From: Cryptomeria japonica
Lineage: Eukaryota > Streptophyta > Pinopsida > Cupressales > Cupressaceae
Direction: 5' to 3'
Assembly (NCBI RefSeq): GCF_030272615.1
Contig: NC_081415.1
Location: 605,253,137 to 605,317,136, forward strand
Length of the DNA stretch: 64,000 nt
The position numbers were made by a program, and so were the translations under genes. Shown here in pieces: positions 23,001 to 34,656 of the stretch. The notes under the pieces are model-generated. The model was given only the letters and a program-made list of their open reading frames with translations. It did not search any database and was not told the origin of the DNA. The number at the start of each line of letters is the position of its first letter. The first letter of the stretch is position 1.

Positions 23001-24467
23001 CTATGATGTATACCTAAACTATAAGAGTCTTTTGATAATTTTAACATAAAATTTTAGATATGGGTCACTTTTTACCCCTTCGAAATTATGAAAAGGGATA
23101 AAAACAGAATTTGGTTTTCTTTCTATAGTATCATAAATAGAAAAATATGCAATTTCACACTACAGAAGTGCCTTCGCTTTACACTAATTGGAGATCTTCT
23201 TCACATTTTTGTCCCTTTGTTTGCATGGCTTACTCTGTCATCCGCTATCTTATCCTTTTCCTTGACTTAATTGACCGTATTACTTGAGGACACCCATGCA
23301 TCGCAGAGATGTATGTAATTTGTGCTAATGTCCTATGAATCTACAATCCATAGTTGGTCATTTAAATGTCACACCTATGACTAGCAGAGTTTGTAATTCC
23401 CCTCTCATTGACTACTGATGCCGGTAAATTGCTCCCAGCATGCATATATTCCCTCTTTGGCCTCATTTTGGGGGTCTATGCATTCTATATTCAATGGGAT
23501 TCACTCCAATATCTCTACAAGCTCACTACACACTCTAGTGAAGCTCTTTGGTTGCATCTCCAACCTCTATACTATCTCACATTTTGATCATTGCTATCAT
23601 ACTTTGAGGAGAATTCTATACTGCTTCATTCAGAAAGCTCTCCACTTTGGGTGTGGAAGGGGAGTTCTCTTCTCCTCTCTCTCTCTTTATTATATTTATT
23701 AGCATATTGTTTGTTACATTTACTTGCTATTCAATTATCATGTTTTATCAATCTATCTATATAGTTGTCTATGAAGGTGGATACACAAAAGTGGGGGTCT
23801 AAATATGGTAGACCTCTAAAAGATAGCCCTAACATTTCATCTCCATTCATCTTGTGTGCAGGTCATCAAAGCAAGTCTATGAGCTAGTTGGAGGCTTCAA
23901 GTTTGGGACTATTGTGAGCTTCTTCCTTCCTTTCATTCCTTGTTAGTAATATTAATTTATTTACTATTCCATCATTAAGAATATATGAGAATCCCAAAGT
24001 CTAGTATTTTAATATTTTTTGTGTGAGACTTTGTACTCTATCCATACAAGACGCCACCATGTCACACTGTCATCCATGACCACACTTACATCCTTGTGCA
24101 AAGAGAAAGAAAAGGTCAGTAGAACATTTTTGTGACCTATTATTTTTCCTTTGATAGTTAAAATACTTTTAGTGTTATATGTGCCTCTTTTATCTAGTAT
24201 TTTTCATTCATAGGTTTTGATAGTTAGTTGTTTGTATCTTCCTAGCTCACTAGAGCTCTAGTTTAGTTCAAGGAATCAAATGAATGTTTTCTCCTTGAGG
24301 TTCATCACTTTAGGGGTATAAAATCCCCTCTACACTTCCTTTTGGATACTCTCTCCCTCTCATATTCAATTCCAAATGTATCACCAGCTTGTCTTCTCTT
24401 TCTCTCTATGCAATGATCTAAAATATTCCACAAGTCCATAAAGCCTTCTTATGGTAGGGATTCAATA

Positions 24468-24480
24468 CTCCCCCTCAATA
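24468..24480 (-). other. Polypurine tract and 3' LTR start of copia B
   Basis: On the minus strand TATTGAGGGGGAG is followed at 24467 by tattgaatccc. A GAGGGGGAG run followed by a TGTTGAAT-type LTR start is usual for plant Ty1/copia elements; here TG reads TA. The coding remnant lies just upstream, as expected. Confidence 0.55.
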
Positions 24481-26440
24481 TAGACTTCCTGTTGATTCAA
24501 GATGAGGGAAAAAAAACTCTCAACTTATATAGATACTCAAGAGCCTCCTTTGGAAAAGGTTTTGTGAAAATGTTTATAATTTTCTCCTTAAAGTATTAAC
24601 ATACTCTAACTTCACCTCTTTGTCTACAACCTTCTCTCATATAAAATGATACTTGATTGCAATTTATGATTTATTCTTGAATACATTACCAGATTCTTGG
24701 AAATTTTTATGGCACTTGATTTGTCACAAAGAATGGAAATGGGCTCATCAAACTCTACTTCATCTCCTTCTAATTCTACTTTATCCAAAAACTATGATTG
24801 TGACAAGTAAATTAAATTATGTACTCTAGTTTTGTTGTAGACAAAGATACTAAGTCTTCCTTTTTACTCTACTAAGATACAAGACTATCACCAAGAAAGA
24901 AAATTCTATCACTTGTACTCTTCCATTCATCTATACTATGAAAATTCTACCACTTGTACTCTTCCATTCATCTATATTCCTAGCCTAATCTACATCTATG
25001 TATGTAATCAAAGTGATTTTTTCACTTTTAGGGTACCACAAACCAAAATCCATTTCATCCTTCAGATTTTTTAATATCCCTTTTCCAACCTTGGCATGAG
25101 TTTCCTTAGGTGCTTCCTGAAACCTAGCTGCCATCTCCATTGCTTGCATTATATCTAGTTTGGAGGCAGTCATATAAAATAAGCTACCAATCATTGATCT
25201 ATAGAAGGTTTTATTTGCTAGAGTGGATTCATCATCCTTACTTGGTTTACACCTAGTAACCATAGGTTTACTTATCATTTTGCATTATTACATCTTAAAC
25301 TTACTCAACATTCTTTTATATACTTGGTCTGAGATATAAATATTTTTTACTGAGAAGTTTCTAAACCAAGAAAGAAAGAAAGACAAGTCACCAAGAATTT
25401 ACATCCCATAATTTTTGTGCATTGCATTACTACTACCTCCAAAGTTAATGTCAACATAAACAACAACAATCAATAATTGATCACCTTCTATTATATGTAC
25501 AAATTATTTTCTACACTTCCTCTTTGGAAACCTTGCTTTTGCAAATATCTATACAATCTAAAATATGATGCTCTAGGAGCCTATTTGAGTCCATTAAGAC
25601 CATTATTTATCTTGAAAATTATTTTTCCTTGTCTAAACACTAGAACCCTTTTGATTAATCAATTTGTATACTTCCTCTTCTAACTCTCCATTCAAAAATC
25701 TAAATTTAATACACATCTAATATACCTTGAAATTATTGAATGCTAACAATTGCATAAACATTTTGATTACCTATAACCTTGATACTAGACTTAATTTATC
25801 CTTAAATTAAAATCCTTCAACTTGATCGTATCCTTTGTATACAAGTCTACCATTATTTTAGATCACATTTCCATCGTCATTCATTTTTTATCTAGAGACC
25901 CATTTGGTACCAATGCCATTCTTGTCTTTAGGTATCACAACCAACTCCAAAGTTTCATTCTTCTCATCCTTAGCTAACTCTTCCTTCATGGCCTCTAATC
26001 AACCATTTTCTTCGCTTGCCTCAACATAAGAACTTAGTTCAATTTTTAACAGTAAGGTAAAAATTACTTGTTGATGTGTATCTAAATTATTATGTGGGAA
26101 TAAAATCCACTATCTTTATCTCCTATGATTTTATCTTCATAACGATTATTTTGGACATACTTATTTAGAGTCTTTCCAACTATATTTTTTAACTCACTCC
26201 ATGTACCTTCATCTCTACTGCATACTAAATTATCATTGTCATATTCATCTAGAGCATCAGATGACTATATTTTCTCATCAACACTTACATTGACACTTTC
26301 GACAACCCTTCTCAACCTTTTTTCAAAACATCAATATACCTTGTTTGGCATAGAATATCCAAGAAACCTTTGTAAGATCCTAAATAATGTTGGCTTGATG
26401 ATGATTTTTGTATTGGATGACTTTATGTGTTGTCATTGAG
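24481..26440 (-). pseudogene. Copia B: reverse transcriptase and RNase H remnant
   Basis: Minus-strand Ty1/copia pol. An open piece at 25278-24985 carries the conserved YRSMIGSL, DIMQA and ARFQ text between RT and RNase H. Further upstream, pieces read VYQM..FLNG (RT motif A region, about 25720-25760), TKWV..K and FLGYS..VVESVNV (about 26290-26370), all in canonical order but split by many stops and frameshifts. Downstream, SKNLVM-type RNase H text is recognisable near 24690. The first catalytic Asp of RT motif A is replaced (reads QMCI). Inactive; likely the oldest layer of the nested stack. Confidence 0.8.
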
Positions 26441-26443
26441 GGA

Positions 26444-26447
<4 letters not shown>

Positions 26448-26480
<33 letters not shown>
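26448..26480. repeat. (AC)n microsatellite
   Basis: About sixteen uninterrupted AC dinucleotides at the left edge of an LTR-like insertion in copia B. Likely length-polymorphic. Confidence 0.95.
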
Positions 26481-26481
<1 letters not shown>

Positions 26482-27560
26482 TTTCATATTGTCATAGTCA
26501 TCTTAGTTAAGTCAAACCGGTCTACACCTAAGTCTTTGTATTGCAAATTAGTATCATATATATAGAGAAGTATAACCAGTATGAAGGTGTCTAAACTAGT
26601 ATGTGTAGATAACTAGTATATGCAGAAAAACAATTGATTTTGGTCAATTCCACTGACACCAGTTGAGATACAGCAGAGAGCAACCAGGAGGTGAATGGAG
26701 ACAATCGATCTTTGAGTTGGAAGCTATTAACACTCAACCGACATCAGTGTTCCAACCGGTTTCACTGATTGTGTGATGAGTTATCACTGGTCATGATGAG
26801 TTATCTCTAACCGATATTTTTCGCAGTGATTTATGATGTGTTATGGAAGATTGTCTAGATTCACTAAACCTAGGAAATTGTAATGAGGTTCTTGAGCCAA
26901 CATGAAATCTAATGTCTATAAAAAGACATTGTGATGAGTTATTTTAATATGTAAGATACAAGTGATGTTATGAGTTATAGTTGATGTGATTTATTGAAGG
27001 AGTTGCAGAGTATTTCGATGATGCAGTATTGAGTGAGCAGAAAAGGATCTATACAAGCAAGATGTGCTATTTCTAGATCATACCACCTATTTTTTTTAAT
27101 CACTACAACAGTTAAATCCCCTAACCGAGTAAGCTCTAACAAGCTTCATTGTACAAATCCTCCAACCAGGTGATCCATTAGTTTGGATTTGAAATCCTCT
27201 ACTGAGGTTACTCCTAACAGGGTATTACCTTTAACCAGGTATAGCTCCTAATAGGGCTTTTGGATCTTTAACATGATTTGCTCCTAACAGAGCACTTTGT
27301 AGACCTTAACTAGTCAGTTACCTATTTTTGTAGATAGTTAACTTGTGAGTCCCATCTCAGTGTGGTTTTTCCCAATTGGGTTTTCCATGTATAAACACTT
27401 GTGTTATGGTGAATGTTTTACTTGTTGTGAATGTTTTTATAACACTTTGGATTGCATGAAAAGTCTTAAGTAAACTGGTTAATTATTTTCACTGGTATGG
27501 GTTTAAAGTGTTATTGTTTTTGCTATCAATGATTCACCACCCCCTCTCAGTGTTTTATAA
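26481..27560 (+). repeat. LTR-like insertion inside copia B (probable solo LTR)
   Basis: Non-coding sequence separating the integrase end of copia B (HFGKF at about 27570) from its FLGYS text (about 26370). It has copia-LTR signatures in plus orientation: gtttttcccaattggg and ttttccatgta near 27370, and gattcaccaccccctctcag at its right end, the counterpart of the LTR ends of copia A. Repeated ctaacaggg/taaccaggta phrases lie at 27120-27300. No internal region or partner LTR is nearby; exact ends and target duplication are unresolved. Confidence 0.6.
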
Positions 27561-27565
27561 GTCTA

Positions 27566-28510
27566 TCAAATAAAACTTACCAAAATGTTCTTTATCACTT
27601 TTGATGTAGGACTTTCTTCCAAATATTTGGAGATGTCTGACTAAATTTGGTCTTCCTTTCCATAGCTCATATGGAGTCTTGGTATTCTTTGGTTTAATTT
27701 GAGCTCTTTTATAAAGGTATACTACTATATAAAATACTTATCTCCAATACTTATCCAACAACTTTGCTTGAATCAACATTTTTGTAGCCATCTCCTGAAT
27801 AGTTTAGTTTTTTTCTATTAGAAACTCCATCTTTTCTAGAGTCCTAGTAGAAAAATATTATCTCCAGATCTCATGCATCTCATAAAATTATTCATATCTT
27901 TTGGAAGTAAAATATCAACCACTATCTAATATTAGACATTTGATTGTTGTTCTAGTTTTATTTTCTACTATTTCCGTAAATTATTTAAATTTCTCAAAAG
28001 TTTCTAATTTTTTAATTTAAAAAGGTAATCCACGTTATTCTATAATAATCATAAATAAGCATTACAAAATACCTATCACATTGTAGACTCTTCATCCTTA
28101 TTGGTTCGTACAGATCTATATGAATCAAATCTAATAGCCTTGTACCAAAATACTCTTTGGTAGAAAATTTGGTCTTCATCTTCTTTTCATCATGACATGT
28201 TTTGGCAATGGTAGGTGGAGGCTACTTCATCTTAGGCATGTCTCTTACTACAAATTTTTAACTAATCTTCACAAGATCATCAAAATTAATACATCCCAAC
28301 CTTTTGTGCCAAAGCCAACTCTCTTCCCCCTATATGGAAAAATATGTTTTCCCATTAACCTCACTAAGATGATACATATAATTGTTAGTTCTGTTACCTT
28401 TTGCAATTAAATCACTAGTATCAATTTTTCTAATTTCACAACCCTTCGTATTGAATAAAATATTATAGCCTTTATCACACATCTAATTCACAAACCTCTA
28501 CATACATGAC
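27566..28510 (-). pseudogene. Copia B: end of protease and integrase remnant
   Basis: Reading minus from 28510: CEIRK and NYMYHLSEVNG text (protease-integrase spacer, about 28440-28370), then a decayed integrase ending in AQIKPKNTKTPYELW (about 27690) and HLQIFG (about 27610), the usual C-terminal integrase signature of Ty1/copia. Heavily frameshifted. The reading continues across the LINE at 36601, showing the LINE landed inside this gene. Confidence 0.75.
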
Positions 28511-28523
28511 ATAATAAGTTTTT
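28511..28523. repeat. LINE target-site duplication, left copy
   Basis: ATAATAAGTTTTT, identical to 36588-36600. The copia B protease sequence resumes directly beyond each copy. Confidence 0.85.
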
Positions 28524-28540
28524 CTAGGAGTCTTGAAGTT

Positions 28541-30287
28541 ATGGAGAGCTCTCGTGGAGAAGGAGTAGGCGAAAATGGAAGAATTCAAATTTTGAATTCT
28601 CTACAAGGTAGGAACTCTGGTTCCAATGGAGGTAGCGGCTAGACTAATGGAGCTGGCCAGATGGGGGAGAAGGACAAGCCTTCGGATATTCTGCAGGCTT
28701 ACGGTACTTTGTCGAAAAAGAATGCAGGTCCTGGAAATGCGGTTGGGGGGTCCAGCCCACGTGAAGTTGTATTGGAGAATGGAAAATAAATTTCGGAAAT
28801 CTTCCCTACCTCTTGTTCAGAACATATCAGACCTGATTGTTGGTAAGTTTTCCATCTCTATTCCTGACTCGGTTTTGGATCATAACATAAGTAGTATGTC
28901 AAAGTCTCTAGTGGGTAAATTCATGGGACCATGCCCAAACATTGAGGTTGTTTGGGCTTATGTTAAAAATAAATGGGCTTTGAAAGGTAATTTTGAAATT
29001 TCGGCTTTGCCCAAAGGCTCTCTCCTTTGCCTTTTCTTGTGAAGAAGACAAAATAAGGATTCTTTGTGGTAGACCTTGGTTGGTCGGAAAGACAGCTCTG
29101 GTCCTCCAAAAATGACACCCGAATCTAAATATGAGTGAATCTCTTCTGGTGCAAGTCCCAGTCTAGGTTAAGCTCCCAAGTATGCCTCTTGAATATGGGC
29201 AAAAAGTATTTTCTCAGGTATTGCAAGCTCTTTTGGTGAGCTCCTCTCAATAGATCCGGTCATAGCCTCAATAAGAAGGCTCACTCATGCCAGATTCTAT
29301 GTAGGGGTTTCCCACGACACAGATATGCCTGAGCAGATAGATGTTGTGTCTATGTTGGGTACTTGGAAATAACAGATCAAATACGAATCCATCCCCTTTG
29401 CTTGTTTCCACTGTGAAAAAGCAGGTCACTAGGCTAGACATTCCCTCTAAAGCCTAGAGGGGATAACAAGCAAGCCAAAACTGTAGTTGAGAGTAGAAAG
29501 GCTCTAGAGAAAATGGTCTAGCAAGTCAAAAATACAGAAAACAAGGAAGCTGATCCAGGTAAGATCAACTATTTTGGACCCCTGGGGGAGAACAAGGATG
29601 TGGTCTCCTCAGCCTCTATTTCTAAACATCATTCCCCTCCAGGAATCTTTGAGGAAAGAATGTATGAGAGCAGATAACATCTTGGGAGGGCAGATCCCAA
29701 GAGAGGAAACAAAATAACAACATGAATCTTCTAAAGAAACTACCCAGATGGTGATTGCTGACACCTTGGCTAGTAAGGAAGCTTCCAACGAAGAGAATCA
29801 AAAGGATAAGTATATTAAGGAAGTGGAGAAATTTAAAGAAGGGGATATCACTAGATCACATGAAGAGAAGGCTGACTCTTCCCCTCTCACAAATAGTTTT
29901 GATTTTGAAGAGGCCCAGAATTGTGTTATCTTGGGACTGAACCTTTCTGATTCAGATCATGCCTCTAAAAAAATTAATATCTCTTCACATGACTCTAGAT
30001 CACCTATCTAGGGTAATGAAGAGGAGATTTCTAGACTCCTTAGTGATCCCAAAGCGGGTTTTGAGAAAGAAGCCGAGTGGAAAATTCCAAAACACAGGAA
30101 CAAGAAAGGCTCCACTCCCTCTGCTGCCCAAATAAGGAAGTCTAGGAGAATTGCTCAAGTTCATGTAGGGTATGTCTCCTCATCCCTAGGAGGACCTTCA
30201 AGCCACAAAGTCAGAGATCAGGAGGCTAGCAAGAACATAGCAGATGGAACTAAGAGGACTCTAAAGGAGTTAGGAATTGGTAAGTGA
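28541..30287 (+). pseudogene. LINE ORF1: DUF4283 RNA-binding protein remnant
   Basis: ATG at 28541 (MESSRGEG..). After a frameshift near 28790, the DUF4283 core follows: SKSLVGKFMGP, NIEVVWAYVK, WALKGNFEISALPKG (28880-29020), then CEEDKIRILCGRPWLVG in another frame, and a zinc-knuckle start CFHC..GH at about 29402-29436 whose last Cys is lost. The last third (29748-30287) is hydrophilic and basic. In plant L1 elements ORF1 coats element RNA. Roughly ten stops and at least two frameshifts. The stop TGA (30285-30287) lies two bases before the ORF2 ATG. Confidence 0.82.
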
Positions 30288-30289
30288 TT

Positions 30290-33200
30290 ATGAAGATTGT
30301 TTCTTGGAACATAAGGAGACTTAATAATCCCCACAAGCATGATATTATTAGGAATATGATTAGGGATAGTAAACCTGACATTTTCCTTATTCAAGAAACT
30401 AATATGAGTAGAGAAAAGGTTGAAGCTTTGAATTTCTTTAAATCTGGTAGCATCTGTGGTGGTAGCTCTGAAGGTGCCTCTGGAGGCATTGCAACAATCT
30501 GGAATCTCAATAGTGTTAGACGTCAAGTTCTTATTCAAGAGAGGAATTTTTCTTCCAATGAGTTCGAGCATTTATAGGATGACACCTCTTGGGTCCTCAC
30601 AAACATCTATGCTCCCAATACCTTGAAAGCCTGAAGCAAGTTTTAGAAAAAACTTATAGAAATAAGGGACAACTTCAAGAACCTTAGTTGGCTGGTCATG
30701 GGAGACTTTAATACCCCGTTGAAAGAGGAGGAAAATCTGGTGGTTTCCCTTCTCAGTTGGACAGTAGACTAGCCCTCATGGATTTTATAAACACTCAAGC
30801 CCTTAATAATGTGGATATGCAGGGTTTCAACTACACTTGGACTAATAGGAGGGTTGGAAATGACCTTCTTCAAGTTCGCCTGGACAAAGCTCTTATATCT
30901 GGTGATTGGTTCAGACATTATTTCTTTTCTTTGTCTACTCAGATTCATGTTGGGTCTGACCACTACCCTATAACTCTTATTGCTGACCCTATCAACAGGA
31001 GAAGGCATTTTCCCTTTAGGTTTGAAAAAATGTGGACATTACATCCAAATCTAACTCATAAAATTCAAGAATTGTGGAACATTCAAGTTGAGGGTACTGA
31101 CATGTATAGTGTTGTGAAGAAACTTAAAAGAATAAAAGATAACATAAGGACCTGGAACAAATCCAACTTTGGGAATATTTTTGAGGCCAAAGGAGAAATT
31201 CAAGAGGACCTCAACAAAATTCAGGTCCAATTCCAGAAGGATGGATTCTCCACTATTATAATTGTAGAAGAAAATGAGATCCTCAAAAGATACCACGATA
31301 TCATTGCAAAACGAGAATCTTTTTGGAAGCAAAGATCTAGATGTATCTGGATGAAAGAAGGGGATAAGAACACAAATTATTCCATATATCAATTATCAAA
31401 CACAAAGTTGCTAATAGGATCAAAAAACTAATGGTGGACAATGTGGAGCTAGTCAAGGAGAAGGAGATTACAAATGAGGAAAAAAGTTTCTTCTCTGATC
31501 TTCTTTGTGGGGATCAGAGCTTGGATGATGATGCTTTAAATTCCTTCCTCCAAAACATTCCTTGCCTTATTGATGAGCATAAGAGTTCTTCTTTGACTTC
31601 CATCCCTTCGGACTTGGAGATCAGTTTTGTTGTCTTTTCTTTTGAGGGCAATAAAGCTCCTAGTCCTGATGGTTTCCCTATGTTCTTCTTCCAAGAGTTG
31701 TGGGATATTGTTGGGAAAGATGTCTCCAATGGGGTTAAAGAATCTTTTGGGACAAGAAGATTACTGAAAGAAATTAATGGAACCTTCATTGCTTTGATCC
31801 TCAAAATTTAAGGAGCTAACTCCATGGATAAGTTCAGGCCTATCAGTTTATGCAAATCTTTCTATAAGATTATTTCCAAGGTCCTCACCTCCAGACTCTT
31901 GAATGTTCTTCCCTCCTTGATCAGTCTTCAGCAAAATAGTTTTGTGCCAGGAAGGAAAATTCTTGATTCCATCATTACTGTCCATTAGAATATCCATTCC
32001 CTTGTTATGGCCAAGAAGTAGGGTTTTATTCTCAAGCTTGATCTCTCCAAGGCTTATGACCAGGTGGACTAGTCCTTCCTCATGAAGGTTCTCTTGACTT
32101 TTGGCTTCTCTAACAGATGTGTGGACCACTTCAAGAAACTTCTCTCCTCTGACTCCTTTGTTGTTCTTGTTAACAACTCCCCCTCCCCTTTTTTTAAAGC
32201 CTCTAGAGGTTTGAGGCAAGGGGATCCCATCTCCCCTATTCTCTTCATCATTATGGCTGAATGCTTAGGCAGGTACATGGAAAGTATGGTGAGTAGAGGT
32301 ATCTTTAAAGGTCTCCAACCCTCTTCTGCTGATCACACTTGCTCCCACCAGAAATTTATGGATGATACCATCCTTATAGGGATTCTAGTATTTCGAAAGC
32401 CAGAATCTTGAAGGACACCCTGTGAAAGTTTGCGTCTGCTTCTGGCCAACTTATCAACTGGGTTAAAAGTGAAGTGTTTTTCATCAACACTCTTGAGAAA
32501 AGACAACATAGAATTAGTAGAATTCTGGAATTTCATATTGTTGTTCTTCCTGCTACCTACCCTGGCCTCCCCCTAGGCATCTCTCCCCTTGATTCCATTT
32601 GGAGTTCTTTGGTGGATAAATTTTAGAGAAAGCTTGCTGGGTGGAAAGGTTCTCTCTTAAGTCAGGCTAGCAAGTTACAACTTCTTACAGAATCACTTCA
32701 AATCATTCCTATTTATGCTCTTAGTCTCTTCAGAATCCTTGTTAAGTTTGTTGATGCTATTGAAAAAATCCAAAATAAATTTCTTTGGTCTGGAGTTGAG
32801 GAAAATAAAAGAATGGCTTTAGTGGCTTGGGACAAGGTTTGTAGATTGAAAAGCAAGGGTGGTTTGGGTCTGAGGAGAATCAGGACTCTCAATGAAGCTC
32901 TTTTGTCCAAACAGATATGGAGATTATTCCACTCTAACAGTGAGTGGTGTGAAATTTGGAGAAGTAAGTATCCTCTCACGTCTTCATCTTTTTTCTCTTT
33001 CATCAACTATGATTTCAGCATCAATGGCTCTCACATTTGGAACCATGCTTCAAAGTGTAAAGACATCATAGATAAAGGGGTTAAATGGAGAGCTGGTAAT
33101 GGTAGGAAAGTCATATTTTGGGAAGATCCCTAGTTGCTTGATAAGCCTTTTCTAGAAATCCCTGATAGGGCCCCTTTTGCTGCCCCTTGTAAAAGAGTTT

Positions 33201-34445
33201 TTGGTTCCTTGGTTGAGGGGTAATGGATAGGTGACAAATGAAAAAATATTGAAGGTATACACCTTGGCCTTATAAATCTCAAGAAACACTTGTTTTTTGC
33301 TTGGCTGAAAAATGAAGAAGATACTCTTATTTGGAAACTTGAGCCCAAAGGAAGCCTTACTATTTCTTCCATGTATGGAGTGCTGACTGCAGCCCCCTCA
33401 GAGAACCCCTTCTGGTCTAAAGATTGGATCAAGGGTCTTATTCCAAAGATCAATATCTTCTACTGGACTATCCTCCAAAACAAAATTTTGACTCTAAACA
33501 ACCTAAAGATTAGAGGTTTTAATCTCCCCAATAGGTGTGTTTTGTGTCATGAGGAGGAAGAGTCTATTGACCACTTGGCTATTCACTGTTATTTCACTGT
33601 CTCTATTTGGGAAAGATTTCTTAAGAATTTTTGTATTGTATGGGTATTCCCTAACTCTATTCAAGACTTGTTCCATTCTTGGAGATATCATTGATTTAAT
33701 TCCTCTTTGATAACTTTGTGGCAGCTCTCTCTTCCTCAAATCTTGTGGGGGATTTGGAAAGAAAGGAACAATAGCATCTTCAAGGATACTTCTCTCCCCT
33801 AGGCTATTGTTTTTCACAAAATTCAAAGGGCTATAGTGGAGAACCTTAGGACCATTGGAGAACCTTGCACTCCTGTCAATTGCCTGGAAGCTCACATCCA
33901 CAATTCCTGGAACCTGAAAAGTGTTGTTAGGATTGATACTAAACAAAGTAAGAGATTTGAAGCTAAGTGGTACTCTCCCCCTTTTGGATTGTTCAAAATC
34001 AACTTTGATGGTGCTGCTAAAGGCAATCCTGGACCAGCGGGATGTGGTGCAATTCTCAGAGATGAAAATGGCAGTTGTAAGGAAATTGTTGTTGTTCCTA
34101 TGGGTTACCAAACTAACCATATGGTGAAAGCTATGGCTGCTCTCCAAGGAATCCTTCTGGATAAAAGGTGGAACTATCCTTATCTCTAGATTGAGGGGGA
34201 CTCTAATAATATCATTAACTACCTTAAAGGAATTACCAAGCCCTCATGGGCTATTAACAATATTATTAAGGTTGCTAGGGATCTTATTAAAACCTTTGAT
34301 AAATATTTTATCTCACATTTATCGTGAAGCAAATGGCCTCGCTGATTGGGTAGCTAACGTGGTGGTCACTCATGACAACATGATTATGTGGAAGGGTGAA
34401 GAGGATCTTCTTAATGATGCCAGATCGATCATTTTCATGGATTGA
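30290..34445 (+). pseudogene. LINE ORF2: endonuclease, reverse transcriptase, RNase H remnant
   Basis: ATG at 30290. Apurinic-type endonuclease: KIVSWNIRRLN at the start, LIQET (30390), IYAPN (30606), GDFN (30702) and SDHYPI (30955). Reverse transcriptase: PSPDGFPMFFF (31660), FRPISLCKS (31834), LRQGDPISPILF (32212), FMDD (32357; both Asp kept). A zinc-binding zf-RVT segment with RCVLC..DHL..HC lies at 33534-33590. RNase H: INFDGAAKGNPGPAG (34000), EGDSNN (34193) and REANGLADWVA (34324). The RNase H catalytic Glu reads Lys (AAA, 34127-34129). About ten stops and several frameshifts make it inactive. The enzyme would nick the target and reverse transcribe element RNA there. Confidence 0.88.
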
Positions 34446-34656
34446 CATAACTGCACCTCAAATATTTTAAATGGATTATATAATGATTAATAACATGACT
34501 TGGAGGGCTAATATTAATTATTATTGTGTCACTACCAATAATGATAAGATGAATGCCACCTTCTCCCACACTTTCTAGGTTTTTGGGGCCGCATCCAAAG
34601 ATTTCTTTCTAATAGCTATTTGCAACTCTCGAGTTTTTGGTTTGAGTTGTGAAATC

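Larger units (their letters stand above)
18200..24467. other. AT-rich intergenic DNA with local duplications
   Basis: No supported gene. Contents: diverged repeats at 18477-19160; a clean 149-base tandem duplication at 19801-20098; copia-LTR-like phrases at 21840-21920 (tgtggaaatccaaaatggg, aaaaaccatgg) and 22860-22930 (ccttgacatcaatgat). The right end (below 24467) should be the 3' LTR of copia B on the minus strand, but its far edge could not be fixed. Confidence 0.5.

Noticed and set aside
23418-23702. 94-codon plus frame in the intergenic region
   Set aside because: No motif, AT-rich composition and no splice or promoter signals; not supportable as a gene.
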